The notes: generated by a model not told the origin, from the letters alone. Counted from the first letter of the stretch, positions 33,170 to 43,414 are shown. The stretch: DNA of 64,000 nt from Parachryseolinea silvisoli (GCF_021190955.1 NZ_JAIOAO010000004.1:1-64000); one strand, 5' to 3'. Program-made: numbers and translations.

Positions 33170-34117
33170 ATGGACTATTACCCTCTTGGGGACCTGATTC
33201 GACGGCATCGGGCAGGAACGCTATTGCCGCATGAGCGCCAACAACTTGAAGATTTCTGGCAGCAGGCCATGGAAGATACTTCCTACCTGGACAGCCTGTC
33301 ACCAGAAGATCGAACGCTCTTAAAAGAAACGATGTTCGCGGAAACGCGTCGGCAAATCACACGGTTGGAGCAACCCGCACGTCCGTGGATATATACTGCG
33401 CAGGCCTATCGCATGGCGGCTGCGGTGTTGTTGCTGTTGGCGGTCACGGTGGTATTGTACTGGAAGATAAACGCCATGACTACTGTTTATAGTCTACCCG
33501 GCGAACGGATCAGCGTTACGCTGCCCGACAGCTCGCAGGTGACCCTTAACGGAAACTCGTCGTTGCGGTATGCAACCGATTGGAAGAAAAATGGGGAAAG
33601 AGAGGTCTGGATAGACGGAGAAGCCTTTTTTGCGGTGCGTCACACCGAGTTCGATACAAAGTTCATTGTGCATACTTCCCAGGAATTGAATGTCGAAGTG
33701 CTGGGTACAAAATTCAATGTGCGAAGCCGCGCGGAGCGGTCGGAAGTGATGCTGACGGAAGGCAAAGTTAAACTCGAAGTCGTGAACGGCACCGGTGCCC
33801 CGGTATACCTTCGCCCCGGCGAGCTTGCCTCCGTCGTGGGCACGACAGTGTCGACTCACCCGGTGGAAGAGCGTCGATACACATCGTGGTTGCACCAGAC
33901 ATTAGTATTCGACCGCACACCGTTGGCCGAAGTGGCGACACTATTACACGACACCTATGGATTAGAGGTCACGTTTGTCGGCCCGAGACTGGAGCACCGT
34001 GAGCTCTCCGGCGAGATATCATCGGCGACGGTAGAGGATGTCTTATATGCCATTGCCGAGACCTTCAACCTCGAAGTACACCGCGAGGGCCAGCATGTGA
34101 CAATATCATCACCATAA
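33170..34117 (+). CDS. FecR-family anti-sigma factor
   Basis: 315 residues. An N-terminal cytoplasmic part of about 80 residues that would hold the sigma factor, then one membrane helix ('MAAAVLLLLAVTVVLY', about 82-98), then a periplasmic FecR domain with 'PDSSQVTLNGNSSLRYA', 'EAFFAVRHTEFDTKFIVHT', 'VLGTKFNVRSRAERSEVMLTEGKVKLEV' and a C-terminal STN-binding-type domain. It is divergent from the ECF sigma factor and 47 bases upstream of the SusC gene in the same direction. Its likely role is to receive the signal from the SusC STN domain and regulate the sigma factor. Confidence 0.93.
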   Translation: MDYYPLGDLIRRHRAGTLLPHERQQLEDFWQQAMEDTSYLDSLSPEDRTLLKETMFAETRRQITRLEQPARPWIYTAQAYRMAAAVLLLLAVTVVLYWKINAMTTVYSLPGERISVTLPDSSQVTLNGNSSLRYATDWKKNGEREVWIDGEAFFAVRHTEFDTKFIVHTSQELNVEVLGTKFNVRSRAERSEVMLTEGKVKLEVVNGTGAPVYLRPGELASVVGTTVSTHPVEERRYTSWLHQTLVFDRTPLAEVATLLHDTYGLEVTFVGPRLEHRELSGEISSATVEDVLYAIAETFNLEVHREGQHVTISSP

Positions 34118-34164
34118 GATACTAACAATCAACTATATCAATTTAACCCAAAACCAAACCCAAT

Positions 34165-37100
34165 ATGTTATATCGCTACAACTATAACGCCATACGAATG
34201 CTTTGCAGCATGCTGGTACTGATACTGCTGCCGCTGCTGCTACCGGCGCAGGACAGCATGCTGGCACAGGCAGAACGCAGAACCGGTACCCGACCGCTAC
34301 CAGATGTGCTGGAAGAAATTCGCGACCATTTTGCCATCACATTCATTTACGAGCCTGCTGCGGTAGAAGGAAAACAATTTTCAGGAACGATCCCACCCCG
34401 CGAAAAAATAGAACATGTATTATCATACGTACTGGACCCGTTGGGATTAAAATACAAAAAGATCAACAGTCGTACGTATTCCATCTTTCCCAAAGCGCGT
34501 ACACGCCCTGCGGCCGACGCGCAACTTGCGCAAGCCAATGCAGAAAGCGCCACTGATATATTTCTTTCCCCGGTAGCATCCGTGAGCACGACGGAAGCGC
34601 TGGCGGCCGCCTTTGCTGATATCCTTGTGAGCGGCAAAGTAACGGACGACGCCGGTAGTCCGCTGCCCGGTGTAAATATTCTGCTGAAAGGAACGGCGCA
34701 AGGGGTGACGACCGATACCGAGGGTCGCTTCACGCTGTCCGTACCGGATGGAAGTGCGGTACTGGTCATTACGTTTATTGGCTATGTGTCGCAGGAAATT
34801 ACCGTCGGTACACAAACAAGCCTGAACATTGTATTACAACCCGATGTACAGCAACTCAATGAAATAGTAGTGGTGGGGTACGGCACGCAACGGCGCTCGT
34901 CCGTTACCGGTGCTGTGACGACGGTTTCTTCGAATGAGGTCGCCGCCTTACCCGTCGCGGGTGTGGATGCCGCCATCCAGGGCCGCGTGCCCGGTGTACA
35001 AGTAACCAACAATGGCAGCCCGGGTACAACGCCATCCGTTCGCATTCGTGGTATCGGATCGATTACCGGGTCGTCTCAACCGCTCTATGTAATTGACGGT
35101 TTTCCGCAAGCCGGAAACCTGAATAACATCGATACCAAAGACATTGAATCGGTAGAGGTACTGAAAGATGCCGCGGCGTCCGCTATCTATGGATCGCGTG
35201 CGGCCAATGGTGTCATTATCATTACCACCAAAAGCGGTGCCCGTGATAACAAGGTACACATCGATGTAGACGCTTATTATGGCGTACAAAAGGCCTGGCG
35301 CCAGCTCGACTTGTTGGGTACGGACGATTATGTCAGGTACGGCACGACCCTGCTGACAAATGCTGGCAGTGAATTGCCGAAACGATTCTCGGCGATGGAT
35401 GATCCGGTCTATACCGGCGCCACGCAAACTTACCGGCAGACCAACACCGACTGGCAGGACGCGATGTTCCGCACGGCCCCCATCTCGCAGGTGCAGGTGT
35501 CGTTGTCGACCGGGACGGAGAAGTCTAAATTGTATACTTCCGTCAGCCGGTTCCAGCAGGAGGGTATCATGCTCGGCACCGACTTCGACCGTTACAGCTT
35601 GCGTCTGAACTACGAGACGCGCATCAACGACCGTTTTACCTTCGGCGAAAATGTGAGTATCTCGACGGCAACCATCCAGAACCAACCCGAGAGCGGTGCC
35701 CGCACCATGGTGCAGCATCTTATCCGCTCGGTGCCCTATATCCCGATACACGATCCGACGCTGGCGGGCGGCTTCCGCGCGCCGAGTGGCAACGACGGCT
35801 CTGACCCCGAGAACCCGGTACGCATTGCCACGATGGACGTCAACAAGGACAATGTCATGAACCTGATCGGCCGCGCCTATATTGACGCCCGCATTGTCGA
35901 TGGTCTGCATTACCGCTTTACCGCCGGGTTGAACTACTCTGTCGTACGCCATACCGAAGACCTGCCTATTTATAGTGACAGCTTCAACGGGCGCACGACG
36001 CACAACATTGTGGACAACCGCACAACGACGCTATCGCCGTATTATTCCAACCAGTTGACGTTCGATAAAGTTATCGGTGCGCATACGCTCAATGTTGTCG
36101 CGGTGGCCGAGCGTCAGGACAACGCCATACAGGTGCTCAACAGCTCCGCTCAGCATGCCCGCAACGACATTGGTCAGATGGACGGAACGGCCAACCCCGC
36201 CGTGAGTGGTAACCTGAATGAGAATGTGCTGCTGTCGTTCCTGGGGCGTGTGAACTATGAGTATAAATCAAAATACCTGTTGAGCGCGTCGCTGCGTCGC
36301 GATGGCTACTCCGGCTTTTCACCCGATAACCGGTGGGGAAGCTTTCCCGGTGTGTCGGTGGGATGGCGCCTGAGCGAAGAAGCTTTCTTACAGTCTGTGC
36401 CGGCAATATCGGAATTGAAGGTGCGTGCCAGCTATGGCTCGCTGGGTTCTATTTCCAGCGTGGGTTCGTATGAGTACCAGTCTTTCATCAGCTCCAATAC
36501 GGCCTATGATTTTAACAACACGGCTACGCCCGGTTCGTACTACGAGCGCCTGTCAAATCCCAACCTCACGTGGGAGAAAACCAACATGATCAACTACGGT
36601 ATCGATGTAGGGTTGTTTGCCAATGCGCTGACCTTTTCGGTTGAGTATTTTGTGCGGAATACCGACGATCTGTTGCTTGACGTAAACGCCACCCCCTCGC
36701 TCGGCTTCACGGCGCCCACCAAAATGAACGTGGCAAAAATGAAGAACTGGGGGAGTGAATTTTCCGTGGGCTACACGCGGGCGGTGGGAGCGCTGACATT
36801 TAACCTGGGCGCCAACGTGGGTATCATCCGCAATGAAGTGAAGAGCCTCAATACTCCCAACGCGGCGCTCTTTAGCGGTAACAATGCCGACTTTGGCGGC
36901 TTTAATATAGCCCGCACCGTGGCAGGACGCCCGATCCAGGAGTTTTACGGCTATCAGACGGATGGCATCTTTCAAAATACGGAAGAGATTCAGGCGGCCA
37001 ACGCATTGGATGGTGATCCCACCACTAAATATCAAAACAACGCTGCCCCGGGCGACATCCGCTTCAAGGACATCAACGGCGACGGCGTGATCGATGCCTC

Positions 37101-37650
37101 CGATCAGACGAGCCTGGGCAACTACCTGCCCGATTTTACCTACGGTGTAAACCTCTCGGCCAACTTCCGCAACTTCGACCTGGCCATTTTCTTGCAAGGT
37201 GTACAAGGCAACTCCATCTACAACGGTACGAAGGTACTGGAACAAGGTATGCTGCGGTTGTTTGGCGCCGGCACGGCGGTGAACAATGCCTGGACAGAGA
37301 CAAACCGGAATACCGATGTACCCCGCGCGGTGAGCGGCGATCCGAATCAGAACTCACGCACCTCCAATCGCTTTGTGGAAGACGGCTCCTTCTTGCGGAT
37401 GAAGAATATCAGCCTTGGCTATAGCTTGCCCGGGACGCTGGCACAGGATATGACACGCGGCACGCTCAAGAAACTTCGTGTGTATGTGTCGGCACAAAAC
37501 CTGTTTACGATTACCGACTACACGGGCTATGACCCCGAGATCGGCAACCGCTATCAGAACACGACGGGCAATACGCTGATCAACGGCATCGATTACGGTC
37601 AGTTTCCTTCGCCCCGCACGGTGATGGCCGGTATACAGTTAGGTTTTTAA
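34165..37650 (+). CDS. SusC/RagA TonB-dependent transporter with STN domain
   Basis: 1161 residues, an outer-membrane barrel. After the signal peptide (LLPLLLPAQ) comes an STN domain (about 35-110: 'LPDVLEEIRDHFAITFIYEPAAV', 'VLDPLGLKYKKI'), a carboxypeptidase-like regulatory domain (about 155-235: 'GKVTDDAGSPLPGVNILLKG'), a TonB box ('EIVVVGYG'), a plug ('VPGVQVTNNGSPGTTPSVRIRG') and a long 22-strand barrel. The STN domain distinguishes it from simple nutrient transporters: it interacts with FecR in trans-envelope signalling. It lies 47 bases after FecR and 23 before SusD. It imports large oligosaccharides or peptides in partnership with SusD; substrate unknown. Confidence 0.95.
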   Translation: MLYRYNYNAIRMLCSMLVLILLPLLLPAQDSMLAQAERRTGTRPLPDVLEEIRDHFAITFIYEPAAVEGKQFSGTIPPREKIEHVLSYVLDPLGLKYKKINSRTYSIFPKARTRPAADAQLAQANAESATDIFLSPVASVSTTEALAAAFADILVSGKVTDDAGSPLPGVNILLKGTAQGVTTDTEGRFTLSVPDGSAVLVITFIGYVSQEITVGTQTSLNIVLQPDVQQLNEIVVVGYGTQRRSSVTGAVTTVSSNEVAALPVAGVDAAIQGRVPGVQVTNNGSPGTTPSVRIRGIGSITGSSQPLYVIDGFPQAGNLNNIDTKDIESVEVLKDAAASAIYGSRAANGVIIITTKSGARDNKVHIDVDAYYGVQKAWRQLDLLGTDDYVRYGTTLLTNAGSELPKRFSAMDDPVYTGATQTYRQTNTDWQDAMFRTAPISQVQVSLSTGTEKSKLYTSVSRFQQEGIMLGTDFDRYSLRLNYETRINDRFTFGENVSISTATIQNQPESGARTMVQHLIRSVPYIPIHDPTLAGGFRAPSGNDGSDPENPVRIATMDVNKDNVMNLIGRAYIDARIVDGLHYRFTAGLNYSVVRHTEDLPIYSDSFNGRTTHNIVDNRTTTLSPYYSNQLTFDKVIGAHTLNVVAVAERQDNAIQVLNSSAQHARNDIGQMDGTANPAVSGNLNENVLLSFLGRVNYEYKSKYLLSASLRRDGYSGFSPDNRWGSFPGVSVGWRLSEEAFLQSVPAISELKVRASYGSLGSISSVGSYEYQSFISSNTAYDFNNTATPGSYYERLSNPNLTWEKTNMINYGIDVGLFANALTFSVEYFVRNTDDLLLDVNATPSLGFTAPTKMNVAKMKNWGSEFSVGYTRAVGALTFNLGANVGIIRNEVKSLNTPNAALFSGNNADFGGFNIARTVAGRPIQEFYGYQTDGIFQNTEEIQAANALDGDPTTKYQNNAAPGDIRFKDINGDGVIDASDQTSLGNYLPDFTYGVNLSANFRNFDLAIFLQGVQGNSIYNGTKVLEQGMLRLFGAGTAVNNAWTETNRNTDVPRAVSGDPNQNSRTSNRFVEDGSFLRMKNISLGYSLPGTLAQDMTRGTLKKLRVYVSAQNLFTITDYTGYDPEIGNRYQNTTGNTLINGIDYGQFPSPRTVMAGIQLGF

Positions 37651-37673
37651 CGGATCGATAAAGAAACAGCATT

Positions 37674-39206
37674 ATGAGAATCAACATCACAACTATACTG
37701 TTCACGGCCACCGCGGCGTTGCTGGCAAATGCCTGCGGCGATTCGGCCCTCGATAAAAAGAGCGAGAACTATGTGCAGGTCGATAATTATTATCGTACCG
37801 TAGACGAGCTTTCGCGTGCCCTCACGGGCGCCTACGCTATCTTGCAAAGTAACAACCTGGGTGGGCGGGAATACTTTTTTCTGCACGACTTGCGCTCGGA
37901 CGACGTGACTGCCGGTGGCGGCCAGTTAGAGACGCCGCGCAACCAGCTGCTGATCGGCTCGCACGGCCCCACCAACGCGGTTATGACGTCGGTCTACAAC
38001 GGTATGTTCCGCCTGATACATCGCGCCAACGCCATCATTCAAAATGCGCCGGATGCTACCGGCGATGCAGAGCTGAAGAAACGTTTGGTTGCCGAATCCC
38101 GCTTCTTACGTGCCTGGGCTTATTATCAGCTGGCGGGGTTCTGGGGCGGTGTGCCGCTGTATACCACCACGCCGATACAGTTTGAAGACTCCGAACCGCA
38201 AGCGCGCAGTACCGCTGCCGAGATTTGGAACTTTGTTTACACGGAGCTGAACGCCGTTGTTCCCGATCTGCCCGAAGAGTATAATAAAAACGATTTCGGA
38301 CGTGCCGGGCGCGGCGCGGCCCTGATGGTACTGGCAAAGGCCTATATCTTTAATGGTGACTATACCAATGCCAAAACCCGTCTGGAGGCTATCAAAGACC
38401 TGGGCTATGCGCTTACCGATAATTACTTCGATAATTTCACGGAGGAGACAGAATATAATCAGGAGTCGATCTTTGAGCTTTCATATACTTCCGGTGGTAA
38501 CTATAACTGGGATGCCGACGGGAACGCCACACAAGTAAACGAGTCCTGGATTCGCTCGCAGGAATATTCGGCGGTGGGGTGGCGTAACCTGATTCCTTCC
38601 AATAGTTTGCTGGCGGAATACGAGCCCAACGACCCGCGCCTGAAAGATACCTTCTACTTCATCGGCGATACCTACGGCGACCCCGGTGCGCCGCTGGAGC
38701 TTACGGAAGACAAAGTGCAGGGTAACAAAAGTATTTTTAACGGTGTAGAACAGAAGGTAAGCTGGAAGAAATACTCGGTGATGTACAAACTCGACCCCGG
38801 AGGATTTTGGGATAAAATCGGTATCAACTACCGCATGTACCGCTACGCCGATGTGTTGCTGATGCTGGCCGAGTGTGAAAACGAAGTCGGCTCTCCCGAG
38901 GCTGCCATTGATTATCTCAACGAGATCCGCAACCGGCCGAGTGTAAACATGCCGGAGTATCCTACGGCCGAGTATCCCGTCAACTCGCAGGCTGAGATCA
39001 CGCGGGCGATCATTCACGAGCGTCGGGTCGAGCTGGCGGGCGAGGAAGTCCGCAACTTTGATATTCTGCGCTGGCGCAAAGACGATAAACTCACCACGGA
39101 GCCAATTTCGTATTACGCCCCGATGTACGAGTTGTTGCCGCTGCCACAGGACGAATTAAATAATAACCCCAACATTACCCAGGACGATCAGAACCTGGGA
39201 TATTAA
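37674..39206 (+). CDS. SusD/RagB nutrient-binding lipoprotein
   Basis: 510 residues, lipoprotein ('TAALLANACGDSALDKKS', Cys21). The fold is helical TPR-like, with the SusD landmarks 'VAESRFLRAWAYYQLAGFWGGVPLYTTT', 'RAGRGAALMVLAKAYIFNGDY' and the C-terminal 'HERRVELAGEEVRNFDILRW' and 'LLPLPQDELNNNPNITQ'. SusD caps the SusC channel and captures the ligand at the cell surface. It follows SusC by 23 bases and is itself followed by the CRTAC1-like gene by 20 bases, an operon. Confidence 0.95.
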   Translation: MRINITTILFTATAALLANACGDSALDKKSENYVQVDNYYRTVDELSRALTGAYAILQSNNLGGREYFFLHDLRSDDVTAGGGQLETPRNQLLIGSHGPTNAVMTSVYNGMFRLIHRANAIIQNAPDATGDAELKKRLVAESRFLRAWAYYQLAGFWGGVPLYTTTPIQFEDSEPQARSTAAEIWNFVYTELNAVVPDLPEEYNKNDFGRAGRGAALMVLAKAYIFNGDYTNAKTRLEAIKDLGYALTDNYFDNFTEETEYNQESIFELSYTSGGNYNWDADGNATQVNESWIRSQEYSAVGWRNLIPSNSLLAEYEPNDPRLKDTFYFIGDTYGDPGAPLELTEDKVQGNKSIFNGVEQKVSWKKYSVMYKLDPGGFWDKIGINYRMYRYADVLLMLAECENEVGSPEAAIDYLNEIRNRPSVNMPEYPTAEYPVNSQAEITRAIIHERRVELAGEEVRNFDILRWRKDDKLTTEPISYYAPMYELLPLPQDELNNNPNITQDDQNLGY

Positions 39207-39226
39207 CCCGGTCTCCAACGTTAGGC

Positions 39227-42200
39227 ATGAACAGGAAAGTCTACACGATAGCGTGTTTGGTTCTGGCGGCAGCGATCAGCTGCCGCCAGCCCAAACGTTT
39301 TGAGTTGCTACCGGCAGCCTATACCGGCATTGATTTTGAAAACCGTCTGACCGAAAACGATACGCTCAACGTACTGACGTTTGAGTATATTTATAACGGC
39401 GGAGGCGTTGGAATTGGCGATTTTAACAACGATGGCTTGTCAGATGTGTTTCTGGCCGGCAACATGGTCAGCAGTCGGTTGTATCTCAACAGAGGTTCCC
39501 TGCGATTTCGCGACGTGACAGCCCTATCAGGCGTGGCTACACGACACTGGTGTACCGGTGTGGCCGTTGTAGACATCGACCAGGATGGCTGGCAGGATGT
39601 GTATATTTCTACCGTCCATCCCGATCCTAAACATTCCTCGCCCAACCTGCTTTTTCACAACAAAGGTCTCAACGATCAGGGAATACCGATCTTCGAAGAA
39701 GTGGCTGCCCAGGTTGGCCTGGCCGATCACAGCTACTCTACCCAGGCGGCCTTTCTGGATTACGACGGCGACGGCGACCTCGATATGTACTTGCTGACCA
39801 ACGCGATCGAGCGTTATACGCGCAACGCTCCCATCGGTCAGCGCACCGATGGTGGGGGCAAGAGCGTGGATAAGTTATATCGCAATGATGGAACACCCGG
39901 CACGTTGCCTCATTTTACTGACGTATCGGCTGCCGCGGGCATCCTCACAGAAGGGTGGGGGCTCGGAATTGTTGTCAGTGATATTAATCTTGACGGCCAT
40001 CCCGACATCTATGTGGCCAATGACTTTCTGTCGAACGATCATCTATATACCAACAACGGCGACGGCACGTTTACCAACACGATCGCTGCCGCGTTACGTC
40101 ACCAGGAGTATAACGGCATGGGTGCTGACATTGGCGATATCAACAACGACGGCTTGCAAGATATTCTGGTGGTGGACATGATGCCGGAAGATAACTTGCG
40201 GCAGAAGACGATGTTCTCCGGCACAGGCTATGACCGGTTTCAGCAGAATATACGCATGCACTACCAGCCGCAGTATGTACGTAACGTGTTACAGCTCAAC
40301 AATGGCAACGGGACCTTCAGCGACATTGGTTACCTGGCCGGCATCTATGCTACGGATTGGAGCTGGAGCGCGCTGATGGCCGACCTCGACAACGACAGCC
40401 GGCAGGACATGCTGATCACTAACGGTTATCGCAAAGACATTACCAACCTCGACTTCATGGCCTACAGCCAGGAAGCCTCGAAGTTTGGCACCGACGCCAT
40501 TCGGCTCAAGCATGCGTTGAAAGCCGTCGAAGCGTTGGAGGGAGTACCCAAGCCCGACCTTCTATTCCACAATGAGGGTAACCTGCGCTTTGCCAACGCT
40601 TCGCAGGCCTGGGGCATGACACAAGAGGCCTATGGCAACGGCGCCGCTTATGCCGACCTGGACAATGACGGCGACTTAGACCTGGTAGTAAACAATATAA
40701 ACGAAAGGGCTTTTGTCTACCAAAACACCAGTGTCGACCAGGATGCGAGGCACCATCATTATCTGCCGATACAACTCAAAGGCTCAGACGCTAACCACAA
40801 CGGTGTTGGCGCGCGCGTTACACTGCACCAGCACGGGCAGCAGCAAGTGCGGGAGTATGCGCCGCAGCGGGGGTATCAATCCACGGTAGAGCCATACTTA
40901 CACTTTGGCCTGGGTGAAACCACTGTTGTCGACACGGTACATATACGGTGGCCGGGCGGCTACGAACAAGTGCTGACCGGCGTGGCTGCGAACCAGGTAC
41001 TGACGCTTGATATCAAAGATGCCACGCGGGCAAAGGAACGCGGTGATAAAAAGCCCGCGCTGTTCTTCCAGGAAGTGTCGGCATCACTTCATCTGCAGTA
41101 TCGCCACGAAGAAGATACTTATATTGATTTTAAGGCCACGCCCACCTTGCCGATGCAATATTCTCAAGCCGGCCCGGCAGTAGCGGTGGGCGACATTGAT
41201 GGCGACGGTCTGGACGACGTGGTCTTGTGTGGCGCCGCCCGCCGGGCAGCACGTATCTTTCATCAACAACGCGACGGCACCTTTCGCCCAGACTCTTTGC
41301 CGGGCAAGGGAAACGAAGATGCCGGCCTGCTATTATTTGATGCCGATGGTGACGGCGACAACGACCTGTACTGCGTGAGCGGCAGCACCGAGTTCGGTGC
41401 CGGGCATACCTTGTATCAGGATCGTTTCTATCGCAACGAAGGCGGTATACTGCGCGCGGATACCACCGCCCTGCCCGGCGAAACCAGCAGCGGTAGCTGC
41501 GTGGTGGCGTGTGACGTTGACCGCGACGGCGATCTTGATCTGTTCGTCGGCGGCCGCATTGTGCCGCGGCAGTATCCATCCGCACCGGAAAGCCTGATCT
41601 TGTTGAACAACGGCAAGGGTATATTCACGAACGTCACTGACGCACTGGCGCCCGCCCTGAAACATGCCGGCATGATCACAGGTGCTTTGTGGACGGACTT
41701 CGATAACGACGGCTGGATTGACCTGGCCGTAGTAGGAGAGTGGATGCCCATTACCTTCTATCGCAACGACCAGGGTCGCTCGCTCACACAGGCATTTGCC
41801 GAAGCGCCCGGCTGGTGGAACAGCATTACCGGCGGTGATTTTGATCACGATGGCGACACGGATTATATCGCGGGCAACGTGGGGTTGAATACGTTGTTTG
41901 AAGCGTCGGCACGGGAACCCGTTTCGATCTATGCGAAGGACTTCGATGGCAGTGGCTCCTTCGACCCGCTGATGTCGCGCTATATCAACGGTCGGGAGCA
42001 CCTTACCCACCCACGCGAAACCCTGACGGACCAGATCGTACGCTACAAACGCAACCTGACACGGTATAGTATCTACGGTGCGGCTACGCGCGCTGACCTG
42101 CTGCCGGCGGAACAGTTGGAAGGTGCATTGGTCCTTCAGGCAACCACCCTGACGTCGTCCTACGTGGAGAACCTGGGCGATGGCCGGTTTGCTATACGTT

Positions 42201-42799
42201 CCCTGCCGGTGGAGGCGCAAACGGCCCCTCTTAACGGCCTGCAGGCAACGGACATCAACCACGACGGCCATCTCGACCTGTTGGGCATTGGTAACTGCTA
42301 CGCCATCGATCCGCTGGTGGGACACTACGATGCTGGTATTGGCCTCTGCCTGTTGGGGGATGGTCACGGCGCATTTCACGCGCTGCCGGCAACACGTTCG
42401 GGGTTCTTTATAAACAGCGATGCGAAGAGCCTGGCGTTGCTGGCCGGTGCAAACGGTGCCTCGAATTGGTTAGCCACGGCCAATCGGGATAGTCTGCGGG
42501 TTTTTACGCCGGTAGCCTCGCGAACCGACTGGATCACGCCCGCGTCGCTCGATGTTGCCATTGAATTTGCATGGCCTTCCGGCAAACGCCAACGCCAGGA
42601 ACTGTACTACGGCAGTGGTTACTTGTCAGCATCGACGCGCAAGGTTCCCGTTCCCGCAGGAGTGTCGTCGGCAACGCTTACGAACAGCCAGGGGATAACG
42701 AGAAGCGTATGGCGATCGCCCGGTATTACCGAGATTTCGCACGTGCGCGGTCGCGCGCCTCGAGCCGCTTCCGGATCCGGCTCAGGGAAGGGTTCTTGA
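39227..42799 (+). CDS. CRTAC1-like FG-GAP/ASPIC-UnbV lipoprotein
   Basis: 1190 residues with a lipoprotein signal ('LAAAISCRQPKR', Cys19). Two long blocks of FG-GAP/VCBS propeller repeats are visible, with calcium-type motifs such as 'DFNNDGLSDVFLAGN', 'DYDGDGDLDMYLLTNA', 'DLDNDGDLDLVVNN' and 'DIDGDGLDDVVLCG'. An ASPIC/UnbV domain lies near residues 523-600 ('NHNGVGARVTLHQHGQQQVREY', 'HFGLGETTVVDTVHIRWPGGYEQVL'), as in human CRTAC1 and UnbV. Placed 20 bases after SusD, it is probably the third component of the SusCD locus, a surface accessory binding the same ligand, by context. Its end overlaps the convergent Crp/Fnr gene by 74 bases, and the last ~25 residues are of uncertain relevance. Confidence 0.92.
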   Translation: MNRKVYTIACLVLAAAISCRQPKRFELLPAAYTGIDFENRLTENDTLNVLTFEYIYNGGGVGIGDFNNDGLSDVFLAGNMVSSRLYLNRGSLRFRDVTALSGVATRHWCTGVAVVDIDQDGWQDVYISTVHPDPKHSSPNLLFHNKGLNDQGIPIFEEVAAQVGLADHSYSTQAAFLDYDGDGDLDMYLLTNAIERYTRNAPIGQRTDGGGKSVDKLYRNDGTPGTLPHFTDVSAAAGILTEGWGLGIVVSDINLDGHPDIYVANDFLSNDHLYTNNGDGTFTNTIAAALRHQEYNGMGADIGDINNDGLQDILVVDMMPEDNLRQKTMFSGTGYDRFQQNIRMHYQPQYVRNVLQLNNGNGTFSDIGYLAGIYATDWSWSALMADLDNDSRQDMLITNGYRKDITNLDFMAYSQEASKFGTDAIRLKHALKAVEALEGVPKPDLLFHNEGNLRFANASQAWGMTQEAYGNGAAYADLDNDGDLDLVVNNINERAFVYQNTSVDQDARHHHYLPIQLKGSDANHNGVGARVTLHQHGQQQVREYAPQRGYQSTVEPYLHFGLGETTVVDTVHIRWPGGYEQVLTGVAANQVLTLDIKDATRAKERGDKKPALFFQEVSASLHLQYRHEEDTYIDFKATPTLPMQYSQAGPAVAVGDIDGDGLDDVVLCGAARRAARIFHQQRDGTFRPDSLPGKGNEDAGLLLFDADGDGDNDLYCVSGSTEFGAGHTLYQDRFYRNEGGILRADTTALPGETSSGSCVVACDVDRDGDLDLFVGGRIVPRQYPSAPESLILLNNGKGIFTNVTDALAPALKHAGMITGALWTDFDNDGWIDLAVVGEWMPITFYRNDQGRSLTQAFAEAPGWWNSITGGDFDHDGDTDYIAGNVGLNTLFEASAREPVSIYAKDFDGSGSFDPLMSRYINGREHLTHPRETLTDQIVRYKRNLTRYSIYGAATRADLLPAEQLEGALVLQATTLTSSYVENLGDGRFAIRSLPVEAQTAPLNGLQATDINHDGHLDLLGIGNCYAIDPLVGHYDAGIGLCLLGDGHGAFHALPATRSGFFINSDAKSLALLAGANGASNWLATANRDSLRVFTPVASRTDWITPASLDVAIEFAWPSGKRQRQELYYGSGYLSASTRKVPVPAGVSSATLTNSQGITRSVWRSPGITEISHVRGRAPRAASGSGSGKGS

Positions 42800-43340
42800 T
42801 GTTGAGGTAAGAAGAGATATGATAGAGGGGGATTCGTTCTACCAGCTGCGGATGGTTTTGCACAAGCTTGACATAACGATCTTCTACGGTGCTAAAAAGC
42901 TGGTCCTCGATGCTTGATTGAGAATACTCAAAAAACAGCTCGGCAATCCGGCGGCCGAAACGTTCCCACGGCTTATAGGTGCTATACAGGTAGTTCAGAT
43001 CGTGATGCTGAATCGAGATGATTTCAGAGTCTTCCAGCGCCTGGATAAAATAGTAACAAGGCATGCGGTGCAGGAAGCTGCGGAAAGATACAATGAACTG
43101 GTTTTCAGAAAAGAAAAAAACATTGCGTTCTTCCTGCGTCCCGGCGTCGATATAGTATATGCGGAAGATACCTTTGATCACCAACCCGAGGTCGGAGCAG
43201 ACGATATTCTGCATGTTGAAGAAATCGCCCTTGCTGATCTTGCGGGTTTTCCAAAAAGGCAAGCTCACCGCGATGTCGTTCGCAGTGAGCTCGGAAAAAG
43301 CTGTTAGCCGTTCAGTGAGAAACGCTTTGTTCTGATCCAT
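42726..43340 (-). CDS. Crp/Fnr-family transcriptional regulator
   Basis: 204 residues. An N-terminal cyclic-nucleotide-binding-like domain ('RKISKGDFFNMQNIVCSDLGLVIKGIFRIYYIDAGTQEERNVFFFSENQFIVSFRSF') and a C-terminal helix-turn-helix-like region ('RIPLYHISSYLNIKNPSLSRIRKRLEARDR'). There is no Fe-S cysteine set, so it is of the CRP type rather than FNR; ligand unknown. Its last 74 bases overlap the end of the CRTAC1-like gene. It is monocistronic with a -7 box at 43369-43376. Confidence 0.9.
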   Translation of the reverse strand: MDQNKAFLTERLTAFSELTANDIAVSLPFWKTRKISKGDFFNMQNIVCSDLGLVIKGIFRIYYIDAGTQEERNVFFFSENQFIVSFRSFLHRMPCYYFIQALEDSEIISIQHHDLNYLYSTYKPWERFGRRIAELFFEYSQSSIEDQLFSTVEDRYVKLVQNHPQLVERIPLYHISSYLNIKNPSLSRIRKRLEARDRARAKSR

Positions 43341-43368
43341 ATCAATCGTGCACCCGGTGGGGGCGGTA

Positions 43369-43376
43369 CAAAGATA
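43369..43376 (-). promoter_or_regulatory. -7 box for the Crp/Fnr gene
   Basis: On the - strand TATCTTTG matches TAnnTTTG, 28 bases before the ATG at 43340. No clear -33 element. Confidence 0.45.
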
Positions 43377-43414
43377 AGATGAGCGCCCCGAATCCGGTAA
43401 CAGCCAGGTGACAC

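Noticed and set aside
34948-36003. Long - strand open frame (351 codons) opposite the SusC gene
   Set aside because: It is fully antisense to a clear SusC/RagA coding region, has biased composition expected from complementing it, and no recognisable domain or signal.
41333-42379. Long - strand open frame (348 codons) opposite the CRTAC1-like gene
   Set aside because: Antisense shadow of the FG-GAP/ASPIC gene; no protein features.
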